64,000 nt of DNA from Paragorgia papillata. Its lineage: Eukaryota; Cnidaria; Anthozoa; Scleralcyonacea; Coralliidae. A program made the translations under genes and the position numbers. Shown one piece after another: positions 1 through 14,714 of this stretch (positions within the stretch are counted from its first letter, which is position 1; every line of letters begins with the position of its first letter). The notes beneath the pieces were generated by a model. The model worked only from the letters and a program-made list of their open reading frames with translations. It was not told the origin of the DNA and made no database searches. The stretch spans positions 668,501 to 732,500 of the forward strand of contig JAWNZC010000177.1 in the NCBI GenBank assembly GCA_035771165.1, written 5' to 3'.

Positions 1-1463
1 AGGGGAAAAATAAAAACGCACGTCTTTCGAGTCCACCACAGGGTTCCCACACGCTGCCAAGATGGGCTCCCTGTGTTTTAGTGTAAACTATGTGTAAACC
101 AACTAGTCGAACAAACTATTATTTTAAAGAAATGCACTGAAACCTCAGCAAAATGTGAGTTTTCTGTCATTATTTTACATACTTTTTACATACATTTTAA
201 AACTTGACTCTTTCGCTACTAGTGGTCTATCACAAAAACACATCGAATAGCTCAGCCAATCATAGTGCAGCATTTGTAATAGTTGACTAGTTGGTTCAAT
301 ACTAATAATAGTTATTGCACAGCACTAAAAGTATTAACTTCAGCTATATATCAACAAAAACTACACAAATTATTATTTTTACAGATTTTTTGCCGGGGGG
401 TGTCAAGTGTAAACTTACCCATCATGCATATCTCAACTTATTGAGCAATTTAAAGGCATATTGTGTAATTTAAGTACAAATACCTTGAGACTGTGTAGGC
501 AGAGACCTTGTTACTTGGCATTTAAAACAACTTCTGCATGTACTAAACCGTGTCAGTGCTCTGAAAGCCATCAACTGAAGCAACGAATATTAAACTTGAC
601 TTTGATGGTGAAGTCACTGTCACTGAAGTGTTGAACTGCAAAACTCACGTTCAGAAATGCACTGAAATCCTTCTTGAAAAGTTAGTATTGTTTAGGTAAT
701 TCAGCAATATCGAGCTACTTGTTAACTTTAGAATAACAAAAAACAGATTTGTTTGTTTCCTGAAATCAAATAACAAGCAAAACTTATAAAAACACGTCCA
801 AGAAATATTTAAAATGTTACACTGCTAACCTGCGATCAGGTGGTTCAAATAACGCGGTGAGCCATGTAGAGGACTGAGAACTAGTGGCGCAAAAAATGTA
901 AAAAAAATTGCGCGCTTCTTGTAAGTTGCATCTTTACGAAGTACAATGCGCTTTCTGAAATAAATGTAAATGCATGTTGTTGTAAAAAATAACACATTAC
1001 TGAAAATACGATTAAATATGAAGTATCTGGTGCAATGTGCTGCTACAGCCATTGTTCATGTTTGCATTGGCGTGAGATGTGATTTGCGTGAGATGTATTT
1101 GCGTTTGCGTGAGGTGTATTTGCGTTTGCGTGAGATGCGTTTGCGTGAGATGCAATCTCTTTTGGTAAAATGACCGTGACTCAAGAATGCGACTTTTATA
1201 CATTACGCCCAGAGACTCGAGTTATTATTTATAGGCAGTTATTTGTAACAGAATGTAGCACTTTAGCAGCCAATCGAAAACAAGAAAAAAGATTAAATAA
1301 TAGTAATACTAATTATTTCACAATTTATATAAACAATTATAAGAAATTATCATTGATTACAGCCTGCTTTGGTACAAAATTTAGGTTCTCATTAACAACT
1401 GTTTTCTCAGCATGTTTTATATTGCCTCAGAGATTTGACAAAGCTATGGATAAATTTTACTTT
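1..1463. other. region 3' of ATG5, no gene seen
   Basis: No coding exon is recognisable here. Bases 11-80 resemble one arm of the foldback repeat at about 22933-23085, sharing the stretch ending GATGGGCTCCCTGTGTTT. A short minisatellite lies at 1056-1165. The rest is AT-rich unique-looking sequence that should hold the ATG5 3' UTR on the minus strand. I saw no canonical polyadenylation signal just after the ATG5 stop. Confidence 0.6.
1056..1165. repeat. minisatellite of TTTGCGTGAGATG units
   Basis: Imperfect tandem repeats of TTTGCGTGAGATG and TTTGCGTGAGGTGTA fill about 110 bases. Short open frames on both strands here are products of the repeat. Confidence 0.8.
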
Positions 1464-4608
<3,145 letters not shown>

Positions 4609-5047
4609 GTTGTTGTTGTTCAGACTATTTTACAAGTTCATTCAAAATTGCTTTCCACCTTAGATTAAAACACAAATAATTCAGTATTTAAATATTTAAC
4701 ATATCCACCGAATTCTTACGCTAAAACCATTTCACCTCACCTACAAATAACAAACTATTATGCTATTCTAAATCCATTTCGCCATTTCGGTCAGTTCGTT
4801 TGGAGACAAGCTATCCCGAGATGTTTCCGAGAATATTTCCGGAAAGCAATTTCCGTGTACGACGTTATCCGAGCGTCATCCGAAGAACCTTAGCTTCTTG
4901 TAAGACTACAACATTTTAGTACTAGTACACTAAAGGTCACTAAAGTATGGTAGGGCCTATAAGAGGATAAACTGAGATATCCCTCTAGTCACCAGGGTAC
5001 ACTAGTACTGACTGGAGTACCAGTACCTATTGGTACTGATTATTCCC
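4609..5047. promoter_or_regulatory. presumed shared promoter region between ATG5 and TFB2M
   Basis: The 439 bases separate the start codons of two divergently transcribed genes, so both promoters must lie here or overlap the 5' UTRs. I see no clear TATA box near either start. The segment lacks the obvious transposon ends found elsewhere. That the promoter is bidirectional is inferred from geometry only. Confidence 0.5.
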
Positions 5048-6049
5048 ATGACTAGCAGACTTACACCACAGAAAACCTATTCCTGCCTGAACAGGGCCAA
5101 TTTGGTTGACAAGTTCAGGCTGTACCCTCATCAAACCAAGGCAAAGCAGAGGTACCTTCTAGACTTCGATGTTGCGGTGACCATTGCATCAAAATTGAAC
5201 GTGAAGGATTCATTGATTTATGAATGCAATCCTGGAGCTGGGGTACTGACGCGAGCTTTGTTAAATCATGGTGCAAAAAAGCTCATTGGCTTGGAACATA
5301 ATCGCAAGTTCTTGCCCTATTTAAAGGAACTTCAAGTCGAATCAGATAGGAGATTTATAGTGGAATATGCAGACATTGGAAAACTTGATGTTGCTGGACC
5401 TGGTATTGCACCTGCAATTAGTTCACACAAACTTCTTGATTGTGTAAAGCGCGTTTCGTGGACAAATAACAGTCTAGTAGCTAAACTTGTTGGTATTGAG
5501 AAAGAGAAAACTGCTCCAGCAAATTTAATGAACTTGCTACTACACATGCTCAGACGCAGTGGCTTTTTTAGCCATGGTCGGATCGAGGTTGCCCTCTTGT
5601 TTACGGATGATCGTGCACAGAAGTTGCTGGCACAACCTGGTGATGTGATGTACAATCGACTGGCAATACTAGCTCATATACTCTGTGATGTTAAGTTACT
5701 TCATTCCGAGTCAAATATATTCTTTGACCCTCTTCCTGCCACAGGCTACAGCAACCATCCACCACAGATGCACTTAATTAGTTTAACACCAAAAATGGAC
5801 TTTGAACTTATGATGCCTCCAAGCAGTATTCTCTTGGTACCAAAATTTCTGAAACTACTAACAATTAAGACAAGCAGACCGTTGGTACATGCAATGGAAA
5901 ATATTTCTCCTGGTTCTCATGTTCTTCTTGAAAAACTTGGTGTAGATAAAAATGTGAAACCTCTTGACTTGACACCATCTCAATATCAATTATTATTTGA
6001 AATGTTTTTCAACTGGGAGGACAGTATGTTAGATTTCTTATTGGATTAA
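5048..6049 (+). CDS. TFB2M: mitochondrial transcription factor B2-like protein (rRNA adenine dimethyltransferase family), intronless
   Basis: Single open frame of 333 residues starting at the ATG MTSRLTPQK. An in-frame TTG lies 18 bases upstream and is not taken as the start. In animals TFB2M works with TFAM and the mitochondrial RNA polymerase to melt promoters. It derives from KsgA/Dim1-type rRNA methyltransferases. Motif I is seen as ECNPGAGVLTRALL and motif II as GLEHNRKFLPYLKEL. The canonical catalytic NLPY-type motif is absent. The segment VSWTNNSLVAKLVG, followed by FSHGRIEVALLF and LLAQPGDVMYNRLAILAHIL, follows the TFB2M pattern rather than TFB1M. The N-terminus has few acidic residues, compatible with mitochondrial import but not proof. 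All other complete multi-domain genes in the window are split by introns, so the lack of introns is notable. Confidence 0.88.
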   Translation: MTSRLTPQKTYSCLNRANLVDKFRLYPHQTKAKQRYLLDFDVAVTIASKLNVKDSLIYECNPGAGVLTRALLNHGAKKLIGLEHNRKFLPYLKELQVESDRRFIVEYADIGKLDVAGPGIAPAISSHKLLDCVKRVSWTNNSLVAKLVGIEKEKTAPANLMNLLLHMLRRSGFFSHGRIEVALLFTDDRAQKLLAQPGDVMYNRLAILAHILCDVKLLHSESNIFFDPLPATGYSNHPPQMHLISLTPKMDFELMMPPSSILLVPKFLKLLTIKTSRPLVHAMENISPGSHVLLEKLGVDKNVKPLDLTPSQYQLLFEMFFNWEDSMLDFLLD

Positions 6050-6185
6050 AATATAGACGTGATGTCAGACTTAATAACTAACTGTGTCTGTGTATTGTTT
6101 ATGTTGTTACTCTAGAACCCAAGTTTTACAATCACTTCTCTTGTCAATATATGACTAGCTATAATTAGCATAGTGAAAATAATCA

Positions 6186-6480
6186 GGGAAATGAGCTCAT
6201 GACACCATTAACTAATGATGTCATTGACTGATGATGTAATTAACTAATCATGTCATTAACTGATTATGTCATTGACTGATGATGTCATTAACTAATGATA
6301 TCATTAACTGAGATGTCATTGACTGATGATGTCATTAACTAATGATGTCATTAACTGATAAGCTCATTAACTGATGATGTCATTATCTGATGACATCATT
6401 AACTAATGACGCCGCCAACTATGACGTCATTGATTAATGATGTCACTAACTGATTACATCATAAACTGATGACATCACTC
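6186..6480. repeat. tandem array of TGATGTCATTAAC-type units
   Basis: Roughly 13-15 base units alternate TGATGTCATTAAC, TGATGTCATTGAC, TGACATCATTAAC and TGACGTCATTGAT. The core TGAYRTCA is close to the palindromic CRE/ATF site TGACGTCA. The array lies between TFB2M and the QSOX start. A related array sits in QSOX intron 9. Confidence 0.85.
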
Positions 6481-6996
6481 TCGTTTCCAGGCTCTTGACT
6501 TATGGTGAGGTCAAGTAGTTTGATGTCACTTGCATGCAATACTCTCCAAAAGAAAGCATCTCAAAATTGGCCTTGAAGAGAAGCAGCTTTATATCCGCAA
6601 TGTAAGCACGCTTACAACTTCGCACGCGTGCACTATACGCACAGAGCACGCGCGGTTTAGAAACGAATAGCTCTGGGAACGAGATTAGAACTTGTCGTGA
6701 CGTCATTGGTAAAACGAAACAATTGAACCGGAAGTCATTGTAATATCAGAGATTTTTTAATAACAGAAAATTTGAACGGCTGGAAGGAATTTGCGTTGTT
6801 TTCGAGGTTGTTTTTTCATATTTTTATGGACTCTTGTGCTATAATTTTGTTCGAGACTGGTGTAATAAACCAAGGATGTATCAACCAAGGTTTAATAACG
6901 ACTACAATGTGAGATCACGGCGTAATAAACGAACACAAGTTCGCTTGATCACCAGATGTTATTGAAGTAACTTCTGAACTTCATAATCCTTCAAAA

Positions 6997-9900
6997 ATGA
7001 ACTCTATTTTTGCATCTTTGGTATTAAGTCTTGTTATTCTGGTTGTATCAGGGTCTCCTTTATATTCACCAACAGACAGAATTGTTCTTTTGGAAAATGA
7101 TACGATTATAACGACTCTTTATCACAGTCAAGTGACTTGGTTTGTCGAATTTTATTCCAGTTGGTGTGGACATTGCCAGTCTTTCGCCCCGAGCTGGAAA
7201 AGATTAGGGAAGCAAGTTGAAGGTATATTAAATGAGATCAAGCTTTACGATGTGCTTCGTAATGGGTTTCTGCTATATTCAGAAATAATACATTGATTTT
7301 AAATAATAGTTTGAAAGAACTCGAAGAAGAAAGGCCATTTCTGTGCAATGAGGTCATGTTCAAGTGCATGCATGATTGCATGTCCATCGTCGACAAAATT
7401 ATGATTTTCAACTAAAAACACCGTATTTTATTTATTAACCGCGTTTATTATTCGTCAAAGGAGCTATATTAATCAGATTTTAAAATTCATCAAATGAAAT
7501 ATTTTTACATAAATGCTAATGCTTGTTTTGTAGAGTCGTTTACTGTTCATAAATATTTAATGCTGTTACTGGCAGTGGTACACAAGCGATCATACAAGCG
7601 TATAGTCAGACTCCTATCACAAAGGGCTTCTGTCTGCACTTGTTCTGTAATAAGTAATATGCAAGCTAATATAGAGTTCACAGTTGTTAACATTAAACCA
7701 ATTGTTTTTATTAGTTACTATTTACAGACCCATTTTATATTGATGTTACAAGCCTCAAATGCAAGGGTTAGGCTAGATTTACGGTACTTTTATACAGTTA
7801 ATTGTGGTTACTTAGGATTAGGATTAGACCATAATTATATTGTACAATTTCTCTAGGCTGGAGTAATGTTATCAGAATTGCTGCTATTGACTGTGCTGAA
7901 GCTCGGAACCTTGGAACATGTGAGAATTTTAGTATTCAGGGATATCCAAGCTTAAAGGTATTTGTATTTTGGTGTTTGTATAAACTGCAGTTGAAGCTCT
8001 CGTAAGTGACCAGATGGTTGCTTACGAGAGTGGTCATAGAGAAGCTTCAACTGCATAACGAAGAAAAAAGTTTGATGCTGTGTGTTGAAATGACCCATTG
8101 GCCAGGGCATGTTTATAATTATTTATTTTTGGGCAGTTCAGACAGGACTGTAATCGTTTATTTCTATAATTGTTAAATTTATATGCTATTTCTAATGTCT
8201 TCCCTTGTAGTTTTTTAAAGCCTTTATAACAAACACAAGTGATATTGGATATGTTTATGAAGGTAGACATCACAAAAAAACCCAAAAGTATTAAGTTATT
8301 GGTAAATGAGAAATAGGAATAATGTAATCCTAAAAATTAATGTTTTGGTGAATATAAATTAAGTGCCCTGTGTTGCATTAAAATAACTTTTAAAACTGTA
8401 GTTAGCAAAATATTTAATACTGATAAACTAAGTTATGATCGATGTACAGTAAAAACATTTTATTAAACTGTAATTGTTGTTAATAATTGTTTTTATTTTC
8501 TAGGGAAACGGAGCACTCGAAAAATGCGTCATGCAATTGTTGATTTTTTAGAAGTTGAAGGTCACCATAAAAACCACCTTGATTTTAAATCTTTAAGGTA
8601 AAACAAAAGGGAAAAGTAATAAAAAAATCATTACCAGTCAACTTTTAATATCACCATAATATACAGTCGTTGGCACCTAAGCGTGCACACCGCCCCTGTC
8701 AAGACATGTTCTAAATTTAAGCCAAAGTTAACCGTTTTGAAATCAACACCATGGGATTAGCGAGACGTGATTGGCTAAGGGCATATTCATGTGACAATAA
8801 TGCATTGGTTTGAATGTATCGAATGAAAACCTACCGGTAATACGTTTGTATAGGTAATAGCATGGTTTCGAGTGCAATTTGGAAAAAACATGCACGAGTG
8901 AGTTTTTCAAAGACTATCAAAATTGCACGAGTCCGAAGGACGAGTGCTATTTGAGGTCTTTGAAAAACTCACGAGTGCGTGTTTTTTTCAAATTGCACGA
9001 GAAATCATGCTATTACTTATTAATAATATACATGAAAAAATTTAACATGAAGAGAATCTTTCCAATCATAATGCTTTTTGCAAATAACATACATGAAAAA
9101 ATTTAACAGAAATAGCTTTTTTTCTAGTCCAAAATGATTTTTGTACAAATTTAAAAAAATAAAAAAATTGCACTTTATTTCCTTTTTTCTGCACTGTATT
9201 TCCTTAAAATTGCACTGCTCTCAGCCAATCAGAATTGAGAAATTTTTTCATGTATATTATTAGCAAGATAAACATTTAACTTTGACGTTGACATAAAAGT
9301 TACATATTTTGACGGGCGGTGTATACGGTACACGCTTAGGTGCCAACGACTGTATAACAGCTGACAATAATATGATAAAAAGCCTTTTCTTTTGTGTAGC
9401 AATAAATTTTCCAATGAATTTGTCAAATCTTCATCAAGGCATATAGTCCTGGTTTTTGAAAAAAGATCATCCTATTTAGGAAAAGAGGTGATGCATGTTA
9501 GCTACTGTATTTTGGTTAATATATAAATCTTTTTGGTATTACAGTTTGGTGTAGCCCTCTCCCCTCATACTTGGCTGTGATGACTAATTTTGACTTTTTC
9601 ACATTAATAATTTTTTCTCTTTTACATTTATAGCTAACATTAGATTTGATGAACAATCATAAAATTTCTGTCAAAAGAGTGGTGTATGATGTATGTTCAG
9701 TTTGCTTAATATTGTTACAATTAAAATAACACTTCAGATACAGTAATATTATTAAATATATTATCTGTATTCCTTTTTCCTTAGAAGGTCGAACAAAAGA
9801 AATACAACGTCACTAAATTACCACAAGTAATTTTATTACTAAAAGATAAAACAATTTACTTGTAAGTAGCAGAACCTCAAACAAATTTAGTCAAAAAGTC

Positions 9901-12109
9901 TCACTGTATTTGTTACTTAAGAAATCAGTTGGAAAAGGATCATACTGTACATAGTTGAAATAGTCATAAATAATTGATGTACTAGAGTCTTAATTAAAAA
10001 AAATGTAAATATTATTATAATAATTTGTCATAATTATCAGCAGCTAAATTAATCCTGTGATGCCTTTTTCATAGATTGAATAAGAGCAGGGAAGGAATTT
10101 TGGCTGAATTAGAAACATTTCATGTTGAAAGGAAAACCCCTCCAACACCAAAAGCCATTAAAGCCACTAATTCACACTTTAAAGAACTACATAAGAATGA
10201 TGTCTCAAACTTAAAGCAAGGAAATATGTAAGTTCCTTTAATTCAAAGCTGAACAGCCTTATGAATATATTTCTAAAGAGTTATTATCTTTTTCTTAAAG
10301 TTCAATGGTATACATGCAAGACCTTGAGGGTGCACTGAGCTTCATCTTCAGACGAGAAATTGTAATCAAGAAATTTATCAATAAGAAACAGCTCAAGGGT
10401 TTTGTAGATTTGCTGGTCCAGGTAAGGTGAAGTTCTGAAAGACACTTTGACTGTGGGAGATATAGAAATAAGTGGTCTAAATGATGACATCACACCAAAT
10501 TATGTCATACTAGTGATGACATCATGCTGTAAGATGACGTCATCTGAAATAATGACATCATACTAAAGGTGACATCACACCAAATGATGCCACACAGTGA
10601 TGATGTCATGCTGTCACATAACGATGATGTCATATATAACGATGACATCACATCTAGCCATGACATCACATAACAATGATGTCATATATAATGATGATGT
10701 CATATATAACAATGATGTCATCGACGTCATATATAATGTGACGTCACATATAGCCGTGATGTCATATAACTAACGTCATATATAACTATGATGTCATATA
10801 TAACTATGATGTCATATATAACTATGACGTCATATATAATGATGATGTCATATATAACGATGACATCACCTGATACGTCGCATAATAACGTTGCATAATA
10901 TCATGTAAATGGTGATGTCATGTAACACTTGTCGTGTATCCACAAATTTATTTGATTATCAACATCTTTTCATTTCAGTGTTTTCCTGGCAGACCACCAG
11001 TTAATAATTTTCTAAAATTACTTCAAGTATGGCTTAGCGAAAGATCTCGGCCTATCACACCAGCTGCTATACGATTGTTTTATGCAATGCATCAGGTAAA
11101 TTTAATCACACAAGGCTATAGAAGATAAGTCAGGTCACGGATGTGGTTAGCCCTTAAGCGCAAACTTTGAAACATTTAGATCAGAATGTCCGTATAGAAA
11201 GCCTTCTCAAAAAGTTACCATCCATCCACCCTGGATGCCAGAGGCTCTTCACTGACGCAAAGAGGAGAGATCCTCTGGCATCCAGGGTTACCATTCATAT
11301 TCCATCGTGTTTTAAAACACGCAACCATTTTTGAAACACGCAACCTTTTTTTCCCTTGACAGGCCGACCCGGAGTCTCAGCTGCCTGATGAGATCCACTG
11401 GCAGTCTTGCCAAGGCAGTATGCCGCAGTATCGTGGCTATCCTTGTAGTTTGTGGGAACTATTTCACACTCTCACAGTAAACTGCGCTAACCTGAACGTC
11501 ACTCAATTCTCTGGTGGTGATGTCCTAGCCAGGATACGTGGCTTTGTAACAACTTTCTTTAGTTGTCTCGAATGCGCTCGACATTTTTCAGCCATGTCGA
11601 AGAACGTTGAAAACAAAGTACACTCACACGATGAAGCAATTCTATGGCTATGGAAGGCCCATAATAAAGTGAATAAAAGATTAAATAAAGAACCGAGTAC
11701 AGATCCAAAATTTCCAAAAATCCAATATCCACCTCGTGATCTGTGCCATGACTGTAGTGATGATGATATCTCTACGTCACACAGGAGAAAACATGATGAT
11801 CAAATCTCTATGCCTCATTGGAGAAAAAATGTACTGCTACAATACCTCAAAGTGCATTATGGATTAAACAATATTCGATTAACGACGGAAGAGAATGAAA
11901 TTGAATCAGACGCGAAGGATCTTTCAGAAAGTGTAAGGTTTAATTATGGTAGAAATTTTGTCAGCTCTATCGGGTTTACCATGGACCAGTTCGACACAAG
12001 TCTTTGTGTTGTGGTATACGGTGCGGGAATTGTTATTTTAGCTTTGTTGTACATTTATATCTTAAAAAGACGAAGACGAGGCTTCAAACACCAATCCCAT
12101 ATGGCCTGA
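6997..12109 (+). CDS. QSOX: quiescin sulfhydryl oxidase, complete, 11 exons, membrane-anchored form
   Basis: QSOX oxidises protein thiols to disulfides in the secretory pathway and passes electrons through FAD to oxygen. Exons are 6997-7222, 7857-7957, 8211-8262, 8504-8597, 9400-9487, 9634-9690, 9785-9861, 10075-10227, 10301-10421, 10979-11095 and 11363-12109. They join in frame to 610 residues. A signal peptide occupies about residues 1-20. The thioredoxin domain has active site WCGHC at 56-60. The second thioredoxin-like domain includes VLVFEKRSSYLGKE. The ERV/ALR domain carries RGYPCSLWELFH, the catalytic pair in FFSCLECARHF (Cys430, Cys433) and the distal CHDC pair (490-493). A transmembrane helix (about 576-596) with a KRRRR cytosolic stop follows. 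I cannot tell from one locus whether it maps to the QSOX1 or QSOX2 branch. An unused phase-0 donor inside exon 11 may give a soluble form. Confidence 0.95.
8664..9352. mobile_element. TA-flanked inverted-repeat element in QSOX intron 4
   Basis: The ends CAGTCGTTGGCACCTAAGCG and CGCTTAGGTGCCAACGACTG are inverted copies, and TA flanks both sides. This fits a Tc1/mariner-type non-autonomous element. An internal hairpin at about 8880-9000 pairs GAGTGAGTTTTTCAAAGAC with GTCTTTGAAAAACTCACGAG. No transposase frame is visible. Confidence 0.88.
10480..10925. repeat. tandem array of TGATGTCATATATAAC units in QSOX intron 9
   Basis: Units of about 14-17 bases repeat TGATGTCATATATAAC with TGACGTCATATATAA and TGACATCAC variants, in both orientations because the core is near-palindromic. 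It resembles the array upstream of QSOX at 6186-6480. Many units carry exact or near CRE/ATF-type octamers. Confidence 0.88.
11228..11288. mobile_element. very short foldback element in QSOX intron 10
   Basis: ACCCTGGATGCCAGAGG at the left pairs with CCTCTGGCATCCAGGGT at the right across about 27 bases of loop. The whole element is about 61 bases, too short for more than a MITE remnant. Confidence 0.75.
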
Positions 12110-12394
12110 GCATGTCCTGAGAAATTGAACACCTCATATACGCAAGTTGCACGATCATGCGCACGCATCATTTTGGTGGGCCACAGGCGTAATTTTGGGG
12201 CGTTACACGCATAACAAATGTGGTAAATGAAAGACATTCAACAATTTCTGAAGATAATAGTATCAGGAATTATTTCTATCTTTAAAAATAGTTCAATTTC
12301 GTTTAGTATTGGCCACGTTTTGGCCCGCCAAAATGATGCGCGCGCAACACCGGGCAACTGGCCTATAGCAAACTGTGTTTAAAAAAGCAGAGTC

Positions 12395-12480
12395 GAACAG
12401 AGCAAAGTGAAAAGGTGGTAACGAAATACTGACGTTTCGAGCAGAGCTCTTCATCGGAGTAAAATGTTAAAGGGCTCAAA
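12395..12480. repeat. dispersed repeat with GAAATACTGACGTTTCGAGC
   Basis: The stretch AAAGTGAAAAGGTGGTAACG, then AAATACTGACGTTTCGAGCA and CTCTTCATCGGAGTAAAATG, recurs in part at about 13390-13500 and 60010-60110. Class unknown. Confidence 0.7.
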
Positions 12481-12724
12481 TATGTTATTTATTTAACCCT
12501 CCAAGTTACAACCATTTTAAGCGCCATGGCAACCATGTCCATGCCGTTTATATTGTATCAGATAGGGTTACCGTTGCGTCTCTGAAAATGTACCATATAT
12601 ATATATATATGTACTATTTACAGAACGATTATTATGGGACTGTAAACTCGCGTGAAGAATAATGATATTAGGTGTTTACTCCGAGTGACGAACCATACCT
12701 GTCAAGTAGAGGAAACTCTACTTG

Positions 12725-13135
12725 GCACGGCTGGGATTCGAACCCGCGACCTTCGGTTTACTAGTCCGACGCTCTACCACTGATCTCGAAATAAAACTGG
12801 ATAGTGCCACCTATTGTCCACTGGTTCATAAAATGAACCCAGCTAAACAAAAGAAATCCGTAATTACTAAGGGACCAAACATGCTGAAAAATGTCTTTGT
12901 CTTCTTAAAACGTCTTCTGTACCAAAAAAGACTATTGAACTATATTTTCTTTCAAAGATTCAGCATCTCATTCAACAAAATGTTTATATCGGTGCCAGAA
13001 TACGCTAGAAAGACCATCACTTGGTCCCTTAGTAATGGGTGACTTCCGGCTTCATTTTGTAAACAATAGATACTTAATCCAGTTTTATTTCGAGATCAGT
13101 GCGCTCTACCGACTGAGCTACAGGTCAAGTTGGTT
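12725..13135 (-). repeat. tRNA-derived SINE-like fragments interrupted by an inverted-repeat insertion
   Basis: On the minus strand, 12725-12785 shows an A-box-like TGGTAGAGCGTCGGA and a B box GGTTCGAATCC, as in tRNA-derived SINEs. The acceptor arm is not intact, so it is not called a tRNA gene. At 12786-13096 an insertion has ends CTCGAAATAAAACTGGAT and ATCCAGTTTTATTTCGAG. Beyond it, at about 13100-13135, another tRNA-like stretch reads GCTCTACCGACTGAGCTAC. Confidence 0.65.
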
Positions 13136-13394
13136 GCTGGTGGTCGAATGGTACTTAGGTTATTATATATATATATATATTCGTATATATAACATTCGTA
13201 TCGACGTTTGTGGTGAAACAGTGATGAGCGGGGTTATCACAGAAATATTATTTATTATATTTTAAAGTTTAATACAGATACATTTTAAGATAAATATATA
13301 CTACAGAGTATAAAAAAAAAAAAATACGGCTGTTCCTTTTGAAGTTAGAAAGTTGAGTGGTGGGCAGCAGTGTTTTAGATGGAGCAAAAGTGAA

Positions 13395-14137
13395 AAGGTG
13401 GGTATAAACTGCTGAGAAATGAGAATAGTTTTTATTTTACTCTTAATGAAGGGCTCCGCTCGAAACGTGAGTATTTCGTTATCAAAACTATTCTCGGGAG
13501 TTACCAACTTTTTACTTTGGTTTTTCAGTAAGTTGGAGTTTGTAAAGTTTTGTCAGTTCTTGCCGTATAAGCCTGGACGTTCGAACATAGTTAATAGGAC
13601 ATGTACATGGTTCGGAAGCTCTATTGTCTTTCAACATGAAGCATGGTCATGTTGAACTGACAATGGAGTTCCTTATATGGAAGTAAATTCTATGGACACG
13701 CGACGATGAAGCAACTCACTAATTAAACCCGATCGTTGCTATTGGATGACTGCTTAATTATACAGAAAATACAATACCGTGAAATTGCACAAATTTCCAT
13801 AAACTTGAACAAAAACATAGAACAATCACTTTGGACGAGTTTCCAGACCATGTATATGTTCTATTAACTATGGTTCGAACCAGCAACCTAGCTTCCGAAT
13901 TTTAGCCAGATGTTCTAACCATCTGAGTGCAAGTAGCTCAGTGGAAAAGACCATGGAGTTACTGGCCAGTATTTGGAAGGTTGCCGGTTTAAGTCCCGTC
14001 AGAGTTTCAGAGTGTTAAGAACTAACGACCGCTTGTGCAACAAGAACTGAAAAAAACTTTACAAACTCCACGCTGAAAGTACTATATATATATATATATT
14101 AACAACAGCTTGTACAGCAAGAACTAACAAAACGTTA
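13395..14137. repeat. composite of dispersed and tRNA-like repeats
   Basis: This gene-free stretch between the main QSOX stop and the candidate alternative exon holds pieces of known repeats. GGAGTTTGTAAAGTTTTGT with CTTGCTGTACAAGC-like sequence is shared with 48210-48570. Two tRNA-like pieces with TTCGAACCAGCAACC and CCGGTTTAAGTCCCG lie near 13870-14020. An AT run lies near 14083-14100. No exon is recognised. Confidence 0.55.
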
Positions 14138-14352
14138 AGCCCTAATCAAACGAGAACGCAAGTTGGCAGTCGCGCTATCTCAGCCAGCCGCTCTGAATAG
14201 TTTCCCGAAAATATCATGTACTGTGACAAAGTTAAAACTTATTTAAAACACTCATGAAACCTTTATTTTGTTAATTTGGGTGTTTGAACGACCGCCACAG
14301 AAATTTCTGACTGGCAACTTGCGATGACTTGCGTTCTCGTTTGATTAGGGCT
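14138..14352. mobile_element. inverted-repeat element flanked by TTA (Harbinger-like MITE)
   Basis: The ends AGCCCTAATCAAACGAGAAC and GTTCTCGTTTGATTAGGGCT are inverted copies about 26 bases long. Both sides are flanked by TTA (14135-14137 and 14353-14355). A 3-bp TTA/TAA duplication is typical of PIF/Harbinger elements. No coding capacity. Confidence 0.85.
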
Positions 14353-14462
14353 TTACTGCTGTTTCACAAGTTCTAAATATGATGAAATACAGAGTAGAAA
14401 ACAATAAAATAAGTTAATGTTTGATTCACTTATTAACTATATTTTAATATTATTGTCCCTAG

Positions 14463-14621
14463 GCCTTCGCTGACGTTTACATGAGAACCATAATTCCTGG
14501 AAGCACATCGACGAACACAAGACGACACAACAGACGGACTGGACTTAATAAACGACGTTATAGATTTCACGACTTACATAAACAAAAGCACAGAAAATAT
14601 TTACATATGGGCACCAAATAA
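14463..14621 (+). CDS. candidate alternative terminal exon (possibly of QSOX), hypothetical
   Basis: After a plausible acceptor (TATTGTCCCTAG) there is one open frame of 52 codons ending in TAA, with AATAAA overlapping the stop. The other two frames close at once. The product starts AFADVYMRTIIPG and is very basic after that (RRHNRR, NKRRYRF, KQKHRKY). It matches no family I know. QSOX exon 11 contains an in-frame donor-like GTAAGG at 11933 after codon 552. Splicing there to 14463 keeps frame, removes the transmembrane helix and gives a 604-residue soluble form. This is inference; the exon could belong to nothing or to another transcript. Confidence 0.3.
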   Translation, partial: AFADVYMRTIIPGSTSTNTRRHNRRTGLNKRRYRFHDLHKQKHRKYLHMGTK

Positions 14622-14714
14622 TAAATCAATGATATTCTTTTAAACCGTATTAAAATATACAGCATTATTACATAGAAAATTTCAGAGATTGGGTAATGAC
14701 AAACGATGAAAACT

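Noticed and set aside
12725..12795. Possible tRNA gene on the minus strand
   Set aside because: A and B boxes are good but the 5' acceptor strand does not pair with the 3' CCGTGCCA. It is a SINE-like fragment.
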